Shown: piece after piece, positions 6,641-15,469 of the stretch | Position numbering within the stretch: position 1 is the first letter of the stretch | Layout of the letters: the number at the start of each line of letters is the position of its first letter | DNA from: JAXGPX01 sp040766745 | GTDB taxonomy: Bacteria; Bacillota; Sulfobacillia; Fermentithermobacillales; Fermentithermobacillaceae | Direction: 5' to 3' | Assembly (NCBI GenBank): GCA_040766745.1 | Contig: JAXGPX010000005.1 | Coordinates: forward strand, 62,001-126,000 | DNA length: 64,000 bases | Program-made: the position numbers and the translations under genes | Notes under the pieces: model-generated | What the model saw: only the letters and a program-made list of their open reading frames with translations | Told to the model about the DNA's origin: nothing | The model's database searches: none

Positions 6641-8707
6641 CTAGTTATCTTTAGGCCTATTTAATCCGGCCAAATACAACCTAATACAACCCAACAGTTC
6701 GGAGCCCATTACGGTGATTCGTGTACCCTGCCTTGTGGAACCGACGACACAGGCCCCTACCTCTGCAAGGTGGCCAACATAGGTGCGGACAGTGTGGAGC
6801 CCCGGGTGTGAGGGGCTATCTGAGGATATGGCTGTCCGGCCCATGCCAGATGCACTGGCATGCCTTTGGAGCACTTCCAGGATCTCGCAGAACATCTGCA
6901 GATCACCTAATTTCTCCAGCTTACCAACAATAGAACGGTAGCCTAAGTCTGACGAACTCACCTCCCGATCAAAGAGAGTCTCGGGTAGATCATCAAGGGT
7001 CACTCTAGGCCCTTGGTATACCGACGTAATGTGGGACACAACGTTTTGAAGTTCCCTTATGTTCCCTGGCCAGTCATGGTTGCGTAATACCTGTATTACG
7101 TCCTCGTCTACCTCAGGAACATTTCCGGACCCCATAAGGAAGTGGTTAACTAGCTGAGAAATATCATCTTTCCGTTCCCGCAAAGGCGGAATGGCCAGGT
7201 TTAGAACATTAAGTCGGTAGTAAAGGTCCTTTCTGAACTTGCCTTCAGCCACCATCTCTTTCAAAGACCGGTTAGTTGCTGCTATAACTCTGAAGTCCAG
7301 CTGAATGACCCTATTGCCTCCTACACGGATTATCTTCTTCTCCTGCAAAACCCTGAGCAAAGAAGCTTGTACTGCCGGAGACGCATCACCGATCTCGTCA
7401 AGGAATATGGTACCTTTGTGTGCCTCTTCGAAATACCCACGGCGTCCTCCGCGGCGTGCCCCTGTAAAAGAACCTTCCTCATAACCAAACAGTTCGCTTT
7501 CAGCCAGGCTCTCAGGCAGAGCGGCAAAGTTTACTGCCACAAACGGCCCGTTCTTTCTGGAAGAGAGGTTATGGATAGCCTGAGCCGCTACTTCCTTTCC
7601 CACACCGCTTTCACCGGTGATCAAGACAGTAAGGTCAGTTGCAGCAATCTTGCTGAGTCTGTCTATTAGCCGCTTAACGGCCGGGCTCTTTCCATATATG
7701 TCCCGAACTGTGTACTTGGTTGTATGGCCTGTTCCGATGTTCTTGGCTATTTCCTGCTCAAGGCGGCGGACATCTGAAACATCCCGGAAGACGCATATAG
7801 CCCCTCGTACTTCTGTGCCTTGCAGAACAGGGACCACGCTGACCGACACCCGTCTCGTGGCAATATCCTCTACACCATGGGTGCTTAAGCCTGACTTAAG
7901 GGCAGTCCGGATCACATCGCCTGCGGCTATCGCAGCCAGTTCCTTTCCATGGAGCATCTTGTGACTGACGCCAAGAAGGTCTTGGACAGCCCTGTTGCAT
8001 ACTTCCACTATCCCATTCCTATTCATATAGGCCACGCCCGCATCCAAAAAAGAGATCAAGGTATGCAGACGGGCACTGCTTTCCTCAAGATTGGCGTTTA
8101 CCGCCAAAAGCCTTTGATTGAGCCGAACCATGCTGCGAATATAGTCAAGGGACAAGGCGTTGACCATTTCAGTGGGTAATCCGCTTGCCAAAACAATGTC
8201 GACCATGGTAGATATATCCATGGGCCGGAACCCCAGATCGATCACTTGCCGGACATCGGGCGGCGCAAGATGCGGCCCGCCTGAGGTAATTGCTGTTTCT
8301 ATACCTGGCAGCGGCAAGCCTGGAACCCAGGGAACGTAGTTCACATGGTCCATTCCGAGCTCTTTCAGTATGACAGTAGTCTCTCTGGCAGAAGTCAAAT
8401 CTCTAGACGCCACTACGACCTTGGTACCCGGAGGCACGTTCAAAAGTTCTTCCATCTTTGCGTAGTTAATGCTCCGCCTTGCAACGATAGTCCTGCATTG
8501 GGGCGGGATGATATCTTTGGCTGCGCTTAGAACTGCCTCGGTAGTAACTACCACAACTGTAGAATCAATCTTTTCCGGAAAGCCTGACTCCAAGCTGTAA
8601 CCTACAGCCCCTACCAAATTGCCCAGATAGGTCTTGACCTGATCAATCATTGCACCCGATGTTGCTGTCTCGTTGGTCAGGAAAGTAACTGTTGGCATGC
8701 TTGGCAC
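6641..8707 (-). CDS. Sigma-54-dependent transcriptional activator (PAS, AAA+)
   Basis: A 688-aa enhancer-binding protein. The N-terminal region (about 1-200) is a sensing domain I do not recognise. A PAS domain follows (about 213-315), then the AAA+ core: Walker A GESGVGKE at 365-372, the sigma-54 contact loop as GSFTGA at 412-417 (GAFTGA is the usual form), Walker B GTIFLDEIG at 432-440, and the WPGNIREL motif near 553. The C-terminus (about 600-688) is not an obvious Fis helix and may be a different DNA-binding domain. It starts at GTG 8705-8707 with GGAGG seven bases before. It lies between cassette 1 (same strand) and cassette 2 (divergent) and is the natural regulator of both. Confidence 0.9.
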   Translation of the reverse strand: MPSMPTVTFLTNETATSGAMIDQVKTYLGNLVGAVGYSLESGFPEKIDSTVVVVTTEAVLSAAKDIIPPQCRTIVARRSINYAKMEELLNVPPGTKVVVASRDLTSARETTVILKELGMDHVNYVPWVPGLPLPGIETAITSGGPHLAPPDVRQVIDLGFRPMDISTMVDIVLASGLPTEMVNALSLDYIRSMVRLNQRLLAVNANLEESSARLHTLISFLDAGVAYMNRNGIVEVCNRAVQDLLGVSHKMLHGKELAAIAAGDVIRTALKSGLSTHGVEDIATRRVSVSVVPVLQGTEVRGAICVFRDVSDVRRLEQEIAKNIGTGHTTKYTVRDIYGKSPAVKRLIDRLSKIAATDLTVLITGESGVGKEVAAQAIHNLSSRKNGPFVAVNFAALPESLAESELFGYEEGSFTGARRGGRRGYFEEAHKGTIFLDEIGDASPAVQASLLRVLQEKKIIRVGGNRVIQLDFRVIAATNRSLKEMVAEGKFRKDLYYRLNVLNLAIPPLRERKDDISQLVNHFLMGSGNVPEVDEDVIQVLRNHDWPGNIRELQNVVSHITSVYQGPRVTLDDLPETLFDREVSSSDLGYRSIVGKLEKLGDLQMFCEILEVLQRHASASGMGRTAISSDSPSHPGLHTVRTYVGHLAEVGACVVGSTRQGTRITVMGSELLGCIRLYLAGLNRPKDN

Positions 8708-9037
8708 TTTAAAACCTCCACTTAGAAAGTGTGTTCAGGTTAAGCAATCTGGTATTGCTACTCTAATTATCCAAGCAAAATCATGACAGAATCATCACAT
8801 GGAAGGCATATACCCAGCGTAATCAACTAATCTAAGCTGCTATGCAAATTACGATAACACAACTACTGCGTTATTACCATGCAATTTGGTGAAACCTCGT
8901 AGTGAAATTTCAACGAGCATCTTGATTTCGGCTGATTGCTAGTGCATGGAAATTCGTTCCGAAACCCGGACACAAAGAGGATTTTCTGAATTTACAGCGA
9001 ATACGTATCTTTATACAGAACAGGAGGTGAACACGAA
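8708..9037. other. Divergent intergenic region between the sigma-54 activator and cassette 2
   Basis: This 330-bp region has no gene. It holds a weak -24/-12 match (8804-8819), a nested inverted repeat (CAAATT ... AATTTG around GATAAC ... GTTATT, about 8843-8888), and a palindrome TGAAATTTCA (8903-8912) flanked by CTCGT and ACGAG (8896-8917) that could be an activator site. A strong ribosome site, AGGAGGTGA, precedes cassette 2. Confidence 0.5.
8804..8819 (+). promoter_or_regulatory. Weak candidate sigma-54 promoter of cassette 2
   Basis: AGGCATATACCCAGCG has GG and GC separated by ten bases, and its -24 half (AGGCAT) is identical to that of the cassette 3 promoter, but the -12 half (CAGCG) is poor. 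The distance to the first gene, about 220 bp, resembles cassette 3 (about 245 bp). It is the only correctly spaced pair I found in this intergenic region. Confidence 0.3.
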
Positions 9038-9802
9038 ATGTTCGTAGAAAACAGAATATTCGATTTCTGGGCTCTATTGGTTATCACCGGACTCATGGGA
9101 ATCTGCATGTACCTTGCAAAGAAAGGAATGAAGGTTGAGGTCCGTCCAATCCCCGGCTTCGACGCCATTGACGAAGCAGTAGGCCGGGCCGCCGAGATGG
9201 GCAAACCCCTGCACTTCACTCCCGGATTTGGAGGATTGGTAGCAGCCACCTTCGCCGGACTCGAGGTTCTGGGGCACGTTACCAAACTTGCAGCCAAGTA
9301 CGACGTAAGACTCATTGTCACAGTCTCACAGCCTGAAACCTTCGCTGTCACTGAGCAGGTTATGAGACAGGCATACCTGGAGTCGGGCAAGCCTGAATCA
9401 TTCAGGCCGGAAGACTGCAGGTTCATCTCAACAGACCAGTGGGCCTATGCCAGTGGCGTTATCGGAGTCTTGTACCGGGAAAAGGTCGCGTCAAACATCA
9501 TGATCGGCCAGTTTGCCGCCGAGGCCCTGATCCTCGCTGAAGCAGGCAACACAGTCGGAGCTATTCAGATTGCAGGCACCACAAACGCATACCAGATCCC
9601 GTTCTTCGTGGTAGCGTGCGACTACGTCATCTTAGGTGATGAGATGTTCGCAGCAGGTGCCCACTTCGCCAAGAACCAGATACACCTCGGAAGCCTCCGG
9701 GCAGAAGACATCATTAAGGCCCTTTGTATTGGACTCATGGTTATCGGAGCATTCGCGACCACATCAGGTTCAACTGCTTTGAAATCATTATTGGCCAAAT
9801 AA
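9038..9802 (+). CDS. Cassette 2, protein 1: DUF6754-like double-anchored protein
   Basis: A 254-aa paralogue of the product of 4268-5026. The N-terminal helix is at about 10-26 with AKKGMK after it, so the domain is predicted to be cytoplasmic. GFDAIDEAVGR lies at 40-50 and EMGKPLHF at 53-60. YDVRLIVT, LYREKVASN, IPFF and VILGDEMFA follow in the same order as in the other two copies, and a C-terminal helix ends the protein. There is no nucleotide-binding P-loop. The ATG has AGGAGGTGA upstream. It is the first gene of a tight four-gene operon divergent from the sigma-54 activator. Confidence 0.78.
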   Translation: MFVENRIFDFWALLVITGLMGICMYLAKKGMKVEVRPIPGFDAIDEAVGRAAEMGKPLHFTPGFGGLVAATFAGLEVLGHVTKLAAKYDVRLIVTVSQPETFAVTEQVMRQAYLESGKPESFRPEDCRFISTDQWAYASGVIGVLYREKVASNIMIGQFAAEALILAEAGNTVGAIQIAGTTNAYQIPFFVVACDYVILGDEMFAAGAHFAKNQIHLGSLRAEDIIKALCIGLMVIGAFATTSGSTALKSLLAK

Positions 9803-9824
9803 GGCCGTTAGGAGGTGAACGTCC

Positions 9825-10448
9825 ATGTTCGCTAAGAAAACCCTTCCAACGATAATTGCTTTTGTATGCGGCATTACAGTGGTTATCGCTTACTTCTTTC
9901 AAATACCGTTTGTGCAGGCCCGAGCCCAGAACATTCTGAAATGGCAATCAGTTATCGCCGTTTTTGCATTGGGATTGGGTGCTGTGAATATCCTAAGGAT
10001 TCACATAAACAGCGTCCAGAAAAGCCAGGGGAAAAACGTATACAGCATAGCACTTCTGGTAACATTCCTAATCACAATCTTCGTCGGTGTTTTCCTGGGC
10101 CAGAACTCAAGTGCGTATGAGTTCATTTTTGACTATATCAACGTGCCAACTGGAAGCGCCATATTCTCGCTGCTGGCATTCTACATCGGAACAGCCGCTT
10201 ACCGGGCTTTCAGAGCCAAGAACGTCGAAGCGGCGATCTTGCTCATAACCGGTTGTATTGTCATGCTAGGGCGAGTTCCACTGGGAGCAAAAATCCTTCC
10301 GATTTCGGTTCCCTGGACTAACTGGATTATGTCAGTTCTGAACGTGGGCGGCCAGCGTGGAGTTATGATTGCAGGTGCTATCGGCTTCATAGCTGTGTCA
10401 TTGAGGATTATTGTTGGATTAGAGCGCCGTTCTTACGGCGGAGAATAA
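9825..10448 (+). CDS. Cassette 2, protein 2: polytopic membrane protein with GLER C-terminus
   Basis: A 207-aa hydrophobic protein with about six predicted helices, in the same family as 3630-4256 and 26813-27439. The shared LGxxNxxRIH motif lies near residue 50, AFYIGTAAYRAF near 125, and the ending is SLRIIVGLERR. AGGAGGTGA lies before the ATG, and the gap to the upstream gene is 22 bp. No similarity to a named transporter family was recognised. A membrane-core role in a four-protein complex is inferred from its constant place in three cassettes. Confidence 0.8.
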   Translation: MFAKKTLPTIIAFVCGITVVIAYFFQIPFVQARAQNILKWQSVIAVFALGLGAVNILRIHINSVQKSQGKNVYSIALLVTFLITIFVGVFLGQNSSAYEFIFDYINVPTGSAIFSLLAFYIGTAAYRAFRAKNVEAAILLITGCIVMLGRVPLGAKILPISVPWTNWIMSVLNVGGQRGVMIAGAIGFIAVSLRIIVGLERRSYGGE

Positions 10449-10461
10449 GGAGGGATATGGC

Positions 10462-11313
10462 ATGGATATATTTGAGAAACTGCAAAATCTAGACAAGCGG
10501 GTGTTCTATCTTCTTATGGCCCTGGCCATTGCCATCCCTACCATAAGCCCTATCGGATTGCCGATTGACGTAACAAAGCCGGTCCAGGATACCTACAATT
10601 TCGTAAGCAACCTTCCAGACGGCTCAAAGGTAGTCATCGGATTTGACTACGAGCCAGGTGACGAAATTGACCTTAACCCAATAGCCCAGGCTATATTTCA
10701 CCAACTTGCATCAAAAGGCATAAAAGTAGTGGCTCTGGCTTCATTTCCTGCAGGGCCTACTTTTGCTGAAGAATGCCTGAATATTCTAGAGGGATACGGA
10801 TATGAGTATGGCAAAGATTACGTTAACCTGGGGCACTATGCAGGTGGCGAGCCTACGCTGGCCGCTTTTGCCAATAACCCGTTGGCCATCTTCACAAAAG
10901 ACTGGCGTGGAAACGACGTTGCCTCCCTCGCCCTCATGAAGGAAGTCAAAACCATGAAAGATTTCTCAATGGCCATGACTTTGAACGACGGGCCTACCGG
11001 AGGTACCGGAACCCACGAATGGGTGCGCCAGGCAGTCATGGCTCACGATACACCCCTTATCATGGGAGTAACCGGAGTTCTGGCTGCTAGCAACGAGACT
11101 TATGTTCAGTCAGGCCAGTGCAAGGGTATACTTGCCGGACTCAGGGCTGCAGCGGAGTATGAGAAACTGACAGACAAAAAGGGTACAGGTACTGTGGGAA
11201 TGGATGCACAGTCAATAGCACACATTCTGATTGTGGCCTTCGTAATTCTTGGGAACATTGGAATGCTTGTCACCAAGAAATCGGCTGGTTCTCCGGGAGG
11301 TGAGGGCAAGTGA
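10462..11313 (+). CDS. Cassette 2, protein 3: double-anchored protein with extracytoplasmic-type domain
   Basis: A 283-aa protein. A short basic N-terminus (LQNLDKR) precedes a helix at about 14-30, then SPIGLP. The domain, which the positive-inside rule places outside, carries LPDGS near 50, EYGKDYVNLG near 115, SGQCKGILAGLRAAAEYEKL near 215 and GMDAQSIAH near 240. A C-terminal helix ends with a basic tail. KDYVNLG and GMDAQSxxH are also in copy 3 and partly in copy 1. It has AAGGAGGG before the ATG and overlaps the next gene (GTGA). A tethered receptor or binding part is plausible, but no known ligand motif is seen. Confidence 0.8.
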   Translation: MDIFEKLQNLDKRVFYLLMALAIAIPTISPIGLPIDVTKPVQDTYNFVSNLPDGSKVVIGFDYEPGDEIDLNPIAQAIFHQLASKGIKVVALASFPAGPTFAEECLNILEGYGYEYGKDYVNLGHYAGGEPTLAAFANNPLAIFTKDWRGNDVASLALMKEVKTMKDFSMAMTLNDGPTGGTGTHEWVRQAVMAHDTPLIMGVTGVLAASNETYVQSGQCKGILAGLRAAAEYEKLTDKKGTGTVGMDAQSIAHILIVAFVILGNIGMLVTKKSAGSPGGEGK

Positions 11314-11906
11314 GGATTTCCACTGATATCGGAGTATGGATAGGTGCTTTGACTGCTATAGGAATCTACTCGGTGCTTATAAAAGACAATCCATTCTACA
11401 AGATGGTTGAGCACATCTTCGTAGGCGCCTCAGCAGGCATTGCCGTAGTAGTCGGAATCAATACTTTCAAAAACACAGCATGGAGCCCAATGGTGGCCGG
11501 GAACTTCTCGCTTATCATCCCTATGATCTTAGGGCTTATGCTTTACTCTCGTTACTTCCAGTCAATCTCATGGCTTAACCGCATTCCCCTTTCGTTCTTG
11601 ATGGGTACAGGAGCCGGGGTAGCCATGAGAGGTGCTGTGGAAAGCCAGATAGTAGGGCAGGTTTCCGCGACTATGGTGAACTTGACTACTATAGACGCGT
11701 GGATCGTGTTCTTGGGCACGATCTTCTCGCTAAGCTACTTCTTCTTGACCTACAAGGCCGGTAAGGTGACAGGATATGCGCCCAAGATTGGCCGGTATTT
11801 CATGATGGCTGCTTTCGGAGCCGCCTTCGGAAATACGGTTATGGGGCGTGTGTCTGCGGCTATCGGCCGCTTCCAGTTTATATTGTTGAACTGGCTGGGG
11901 CTGTAG
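11310..11906 (+). CDS. Cassette 2, protein 4: polytopic membrane protein of about 200 aa
   Basis: A 198-aa protein starting at GTG 11310, which overlaps the stop of the previous gene. It has five or six hydrophobic segments. YSVLIKDNPF with a following EH lies near residues 20-35, LIIPMILG near 67, and IGRYFMMAAFGAAFG with TVMGR toward the C-terminus. Copy 1 has the almost identical GAAFGATVMGR. It closes the operon; a strong bidirectional terminator lies at 12040-12073. Confidence 0.8.
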   Translation: MRISTDIGVWIGALTAIGIYSVLIKDNPFYKMVEHIFVGASAGIAVVVGINTFKNTAWSPMVAGNFSLIIPMILGLMLYSRYFQSISWLNRIPLSFLMGTGAGVAMRGAVESQIVGQVSATMVNLTTIDAWIVFLGTIFSLSYFFLTYKAGKVTGYAPKIGRYFMMAAFGAAFGNTVMGRVSAAIGRFQFILLNWLGL

Positions 11907-11927
11907 GGGAGACTGATGCGTTAGCAC

Positions 11928-11976
11928 CGGTCCAGCAGGCCGGCATCGTCCGGTAGTCTGGCATCGGTCCAGCAGG
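11928..11976. repeat. Short direct repeat downstream of cassette 2
   Basis: CGGTCCAGCAGG occurs at 11928-11939 and 11965-11976 within GC-rich spacer sequence. The rest of 11907-12039 contains nothing else I could assign. Confidence 0.5.
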
Positions 11977-12039
11977 TTAGCATCAGTGGCAGGCTAACGC
12001 CTGCATGGCATCGAAGAACAGTACAGGAGTCGCAAGATA

Positions 12040-12073
12040 AAATCAGGGGCCTGTTAATGTGGGCCCCTGATTT
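12040..12073. terminator. Bidirectional terminator between cassette 2 and the small HhH-like gene
   Basis: A perfect 12-bp inverted repeat (12040-12051 and 12062-12073, ten-base loop) with an A run on one side and a T run on the other. It lies between convergent genes, so it can serve both strands. Confidence 0.8.
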
Positions 12074-12219
12074 CATTACTTCCGTTTCTTGCTTTCGTTT
12101 CGATTGCAGGTCTCGGAACAACAGCCTCGAAACAGATCCTTCTCATTTTTCTACAACAATCGGAACACTTTTTTCAGTCTCACTAAGTGGAACTAGCCTA
12201 CTTGGAGCTGGTCTCTGTA

Positions 12220-12492
12220 CTACTCCTCAGTATCAGCCAGAGCTACGATCGCTTGGGCCCATCTAACATATTTCAGGTTGGCTAGGTCCTTGACTGTTTT
12301 TACTCTGAAAGCACCTTCAAGTAGTTTGGCATCGTTTTCGCTGATACCGGCAATTGCGTACACAGGGGAATCGACGATCTCTTTCAGGGTCTTTCCTTCG
12401 AACTCCTTGACCAAAGCTTTGTTGACGTTCATTAATGCATTCGCCCCCTTAATGCTTGTCTGTTCTAAAATGATTCTGAAATTGCTAGTCAT
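12220..12492 (-). CDS. Small helix-hairpin-helix-like protein
   Basis: A 90-aa protein. Residues about 35-88 (LKEIVDSPVYAIAGISENDAK and on to KYVRWAQAI) have the repeated Gly-hydrophobic pattern of HhH-type folds found in small clostridial proteins and DUF4332-like domains. No catalytic motif is seen. It could bind nucleic acid or be a structural partner. It stands alone on the minus strand, and an AT-rich stretch (ATATATATAT around 12492) lies just upstream. 12493-12693 holds no other gene. Confidence 0.6.
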   Translation of the reverse strand: MTSNFRIILEQTSIKGANALMNVNKALVKEFEGKTLKEIVDSPVYAIAGISENDAKLLEGAFRVKTVKDLANLKYVRWAQAIVALADTEE

Positions 12493-12693
12493 ATATATAT
12501 CGAAACACCAGAGATTTTTCCGGGACTATAGTACTATACGTACGTCTATGTCGAATTTGCGTATGCCTCTAAGGCAAGTTTGGCCGGGCGCGACTTCGGA
12601 AACTCAGCCTTCTTCACGTTTGCAAACGAAATGGCCCCGGCTAGAGTCGTCAGGCCATACTAATACCCTCATACCGGCACACTGGCCAGAGAT

Positions 12694-13392
12694 TCAAAGG
12701 CCGGGATTGTCTCCGAGAATTGCAGCGCTAAGCTCTTTCTGCAAAAGCACCTCTCCATCTCTGACAACCCTCATGCTGTCGCCTGATACCTCGTCAATGA
12801 TCATGGTCTTGCCATCTACTTCACCGAATTCATATTTTATGTCAATCAGCTCAAGGCCTTTTTCAGCCAGGTGGTTCTTCAATATGGCCGTAGCCTTCTT
12901 GGCAGTCTGTTTCATGTGCTCTACTGCCTCTCTGGATACAATGTTCAACGCTACCAGAGCATCTTCAGTGATAAGAGGGTCGCCACGCTGGTCGTCCTTT
13001 ATTGTGAACTCAACCAGAGACGGAAGGACAGTCCCCTGCTTTGCATAATCGCCGTAGCGCCTGACGAAACTACCCCAGGCCTTCTCGCGGCATATGACTT
13101 CCAGGTTATATGATCTGGCACGCTTGACAACGATTGTGTTGGGGCCATGCCCGAAATCCTCGCCCAGGCCGAGAAAGTGAGTTGGAAGGCCGGATTTCTT
13201 GAGCAGGTCAAAAAAGTACACTGTGGTCCGTAAAGATGCATTGCCCTTCCCTGCCACCTCACCGATTACTTCGTTGGCGCCTGAATCAATCTTGCCTTCG
13301 GAGCCTGTTACTGTGTCTTTGAAATGCAATAGAATGTTGCCATCTTCTGTTAGGAAAACGTCTTTAGTCTTGCCGCCGTAAAGTTTTTGCAA
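12694..13392 (-). CDS. purC: Phosphoribosylaminoimidazole-succinocarboxamide synthase
   Basis: A 232-aa SAICAR synthetase, the ATP-dependent step joining aspartate to CAIR in purine synthesis. Family signatures are the N-terminal LYGGKTKDVF (phosphate-binding), GKIDSGANEV, the central DDQRGDPLI and ELIDIKYEFG. Length matches the short bacterial form. It is a lone gene rather than part of a pur operon, which is unusual for Firmicutes, but nothing suggests it is broken. Confidence 0.93.
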   Translation of the reverse strand: MQKLYGGKTKDVFLTEDGNILLHFKDTVTGSEGKIDSGANEVIGEVAGKGNASLRTTVYFFDLLKKSGLPTHFLGLGEDFGHGPNTIVVKRARSYNLEVICREKAWGSFVRRYGDYAKQGTVLPSLVEFTIKDDQRGDPLITEDALVALNIVSREAVEHMKQTAKKATAILKNHLAEKGLELIDIKYEFGEVDGKTMIIDEVSGDSMRVVRDGEVLLQKELSAAILGDNPGL

Positions 13393-13491
13393 AACATATC
13401 CCCCATTTGCGCCGAAATGAAACCTCTTGAATCATTCTTGCACAAATTCATCTAAACAACCACATGCACTATTATGGTGAAAGGAGTTGAC

Positions 13492-14117
13492 ATGATCAAG
13501 AAGAATCTGATTCCGATTGCTATCCTTATTTTCGTTATGGTAGCCAGCTTACCAGGTCTTCCAATATATGCGAAGCCCGGTGGCAAGGCTGTCCCCGCCG
13601 AGGCAGTCTATCGTTGCGACACGCTTTCCCTAACGCAGGAAGAATACCTAAGAAAGCCTTTCCAGCAGTTCCCATTGAGGAGGTCGGTCCCCACGCCTTT
13701 AACGTATGGTGCCAAGGCCAGGATACGGACTTCTATGACCACACCTACTTCAACTGGGCCTGGGACAACGTACAAGGTTTCTTCAAACTTATGGAAGAAA
13801 GCAGAACAAACGCAGAAGGCCCTTACGGGAATGCATTCTATAACAACGCTGTTGCATTTGCCCAGGTAGGCAATGTACTTGCTTTCGACAAGCAAGGTGT
13901 TCCAGCTGCGGATACTCTTGACCATGCCATGTTTGTAACTGCAGTAACTGGAACAGTTGGGGAGCGCACCAAGCGTGATGTGATGGTAGCGGCTCATACC
14001 AGCCGGACAGAAACCGCATACCAGACTCTTGCCGAATATGTAGATACCTGGGATCGCCCGGTAAGCTACTTCGCGCGAGCGCGTATCTACGGAGGATACT
14101 ATCCCGATCCACGATAG
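13492..14117 (+). pseudogene. Secreted amidase-like protein, frameshifted
   Basis: The first frame starts at ATG 13492 behind AAAGGAG and encodes a clear signal peptide (MIKKN, a hydrophobic core, and a cleavage region near YAKPG), but then becomes Arg/Pro-rich nonsense. The downstream part is in another frame (from about 13614) and reads as the C-terminal part of an Amidase_6-like domain: AFAQVGNVLAFD, then DHAMFVT, VAAHT and an ending in GGYYPDPR. The segment that normally carries the catalytic Cys (DCTNFVSQ in the family) is absent in all frames. I read this as a pseudogene with a frameshift and a small deletion near 13610-13650. A sequencing error could explain the shift but not the missing Cys. 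A GGGGAGA/TCTCCCC hairpin (14133-14157) follows. Confidence 0.6.
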
Positions 14118-14172
14118 CGGGAAACGGCCAGTGGGGAGAGGCGGCAAGTTTCTCCCCCTTCCGTGATTAGTC

Positions 14173-15159
14173 TCACGCACCCACATCCCAAATGAGCCAT
14201 GGAGAAGTCTTGTCATCCCTTACCAACCAGAAATACTTAGTAAGAGTTCCTTCTATATGAGGGACTTTCCGATTGTCGTAGTCAACCGTGTATTGTGCGA
14301 ACACTGCTACCATGTTTTCCGCAATGTGCTCATCTGTCCATCCGCACTTCTTCGCGAGATCGCTCCCTGAGTATATGGCCCTGATCAGGCAAGTTCGCCG
14401 AACAGCCAGCCTGATCTCCTCTATTGTAAGGCTGATTACGCCAAAGTCGAAGTTAGACTGTTTGTGTTGCTCAATATAGAAATCCCGTTGCTCCTTTAAG
14501 AAGAGAGTTGAAACCCATGCTTCAAAGTCCTCGTCCCTTTCGGCCTCTAGATATTTCCTGACTGTATTTATGGCGCCATCAACATCTGTAATGCTGGCAG
14601 CAAGCCCACCAGGCTCAGCCTCACCAACGGCAACCACATAGGCTACAGATGACAGCCGCGGACGGTAAAGGGTGATGGGATAGGATTTTGTGAAAACGGG
14701 CCCCTGCTCTGTCATGGTAAAACCATCCTTGCCTACGATTTCAACCCTCAACTGAACTCTCTCACCCGGAAGGACGGTGATTCCGGTCTGGTACAATGCT
14801 GCTTCTTTCCATGTGTCCGGTGCCTGCGGCTGCATAACCCATAAACTGTGTCCGAATGCAGTGTCCTGCCATGAGAGCGGCATCGAGTAGTCAAGTCCAG
14901 TCAAATCCAACGTGAAGTTCCTTGCTGCATAGCCTGCATCGGAACCCCAATCACTCTCGAGCCTCCGTTCCTCGATAGGATCCTTACCGTAGCCCTCCCT
15001 GGACCGCTTATAAATAGCCCCCATATTGGTCTTAACCCATTTTCCGTTGTCATAGCAGGTGAAACCGGCCATAACCAGGTATGCCAGTCCTGCTGCTGCC
15101 AATATGGCCACCGCTATGACAGCGTATAGAACTTTTTTCACCCAGATTCTCTTTAACAT
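14173..15159 (-). CDS. Membrane-anchored protein of unknown function
   Basis: 328 aa. An N-terminal helix at about 9-31 anchors a largely extracytoplasmic chain; the Cys at about 35 is not in a good lipobox. The C-terminal third (from about 195: AINTVRKYLEAERDEDFEAW) resembles the stress-sensing or NTF2-like accessory domains (DUF4829 type) often seen near sigma factors and BlaR-like genes in Firmicutes. It is downstream of an ECF sigma factor on the same strand and could be a target or partner of it, though a 310-bp gap separates them. Confidence 0.6.
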   Translation of the reverse strand: MLKRIWVKKVLYAVIAVAILAAAGLAYLVMAGFTCYDNGKWVKTNMGAIYKRSREGYGKDPIEERRLESDWGSDAGYAARNFTLDLTGLDYSMPLSWQDTAFGHSLWVMQPQAPDTWKEAALYQTGITVLPGERVQLRVEIVGKDGFTMTEQGPVFTKSYPITLYRPRLSSVAYVVAVGEAEPGGLAASITDVDGAINTVRKYLEAERDEDFEAWVSTLFLKEQRDFYIEQHKQSNFDFGVISLTIEEIRLAVRRTCLIRAIYSGSDLAKKCGWTDEHIAENMVAVFAQYTVDYDNRKVPHIEGTLTKYFWLVRDDKTSPWLIWDVGA

Positions 15160-15469
15160 TGTTAACCCTCCAGTCCAAACTCAACGTACTCTTACATCCT
15201 CGAGTTCATCCTAATCCGGATTACACGAGTATAGTCCTATGGGTCTTGTGCGTACCAAACACCCGAGCATAGTCATATGCATCACGTTACAGCATTCGAA
15301 CCTGGTACATCAGCTGCTCGTTCTGAGGAATTGTTTCTGGCTGTATTGCTAGTCCCACCACCTACAGCGAGTTTAGGTGTTAGCAGGCATGGATTATCAT
15401 GTCCTTCTCCGCAGGTTGTAGTCTCTGGCCAAGGATGGTGTCCTTCTTTGGCCTCCATGCAGACTCTCC
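15160..15469. other. Gap between the ECF sigma factor and the membrane protein
   Basis: 310 bp without a convincing gene. A minus-strand open frame (15282-15515) overlaps the sigma gene and lacks features of an anti-sigma factor such as a zinc HxxxCxxC motif or a membrane helix. No terminator hairpin was recognised. Confidence 0.4.

Noticed and set aside
8701..8716. TTGGCAC at the start of the activator gene as a -24 box for cassette 2
   Set aside because: The -12 position has CC instead of GC.
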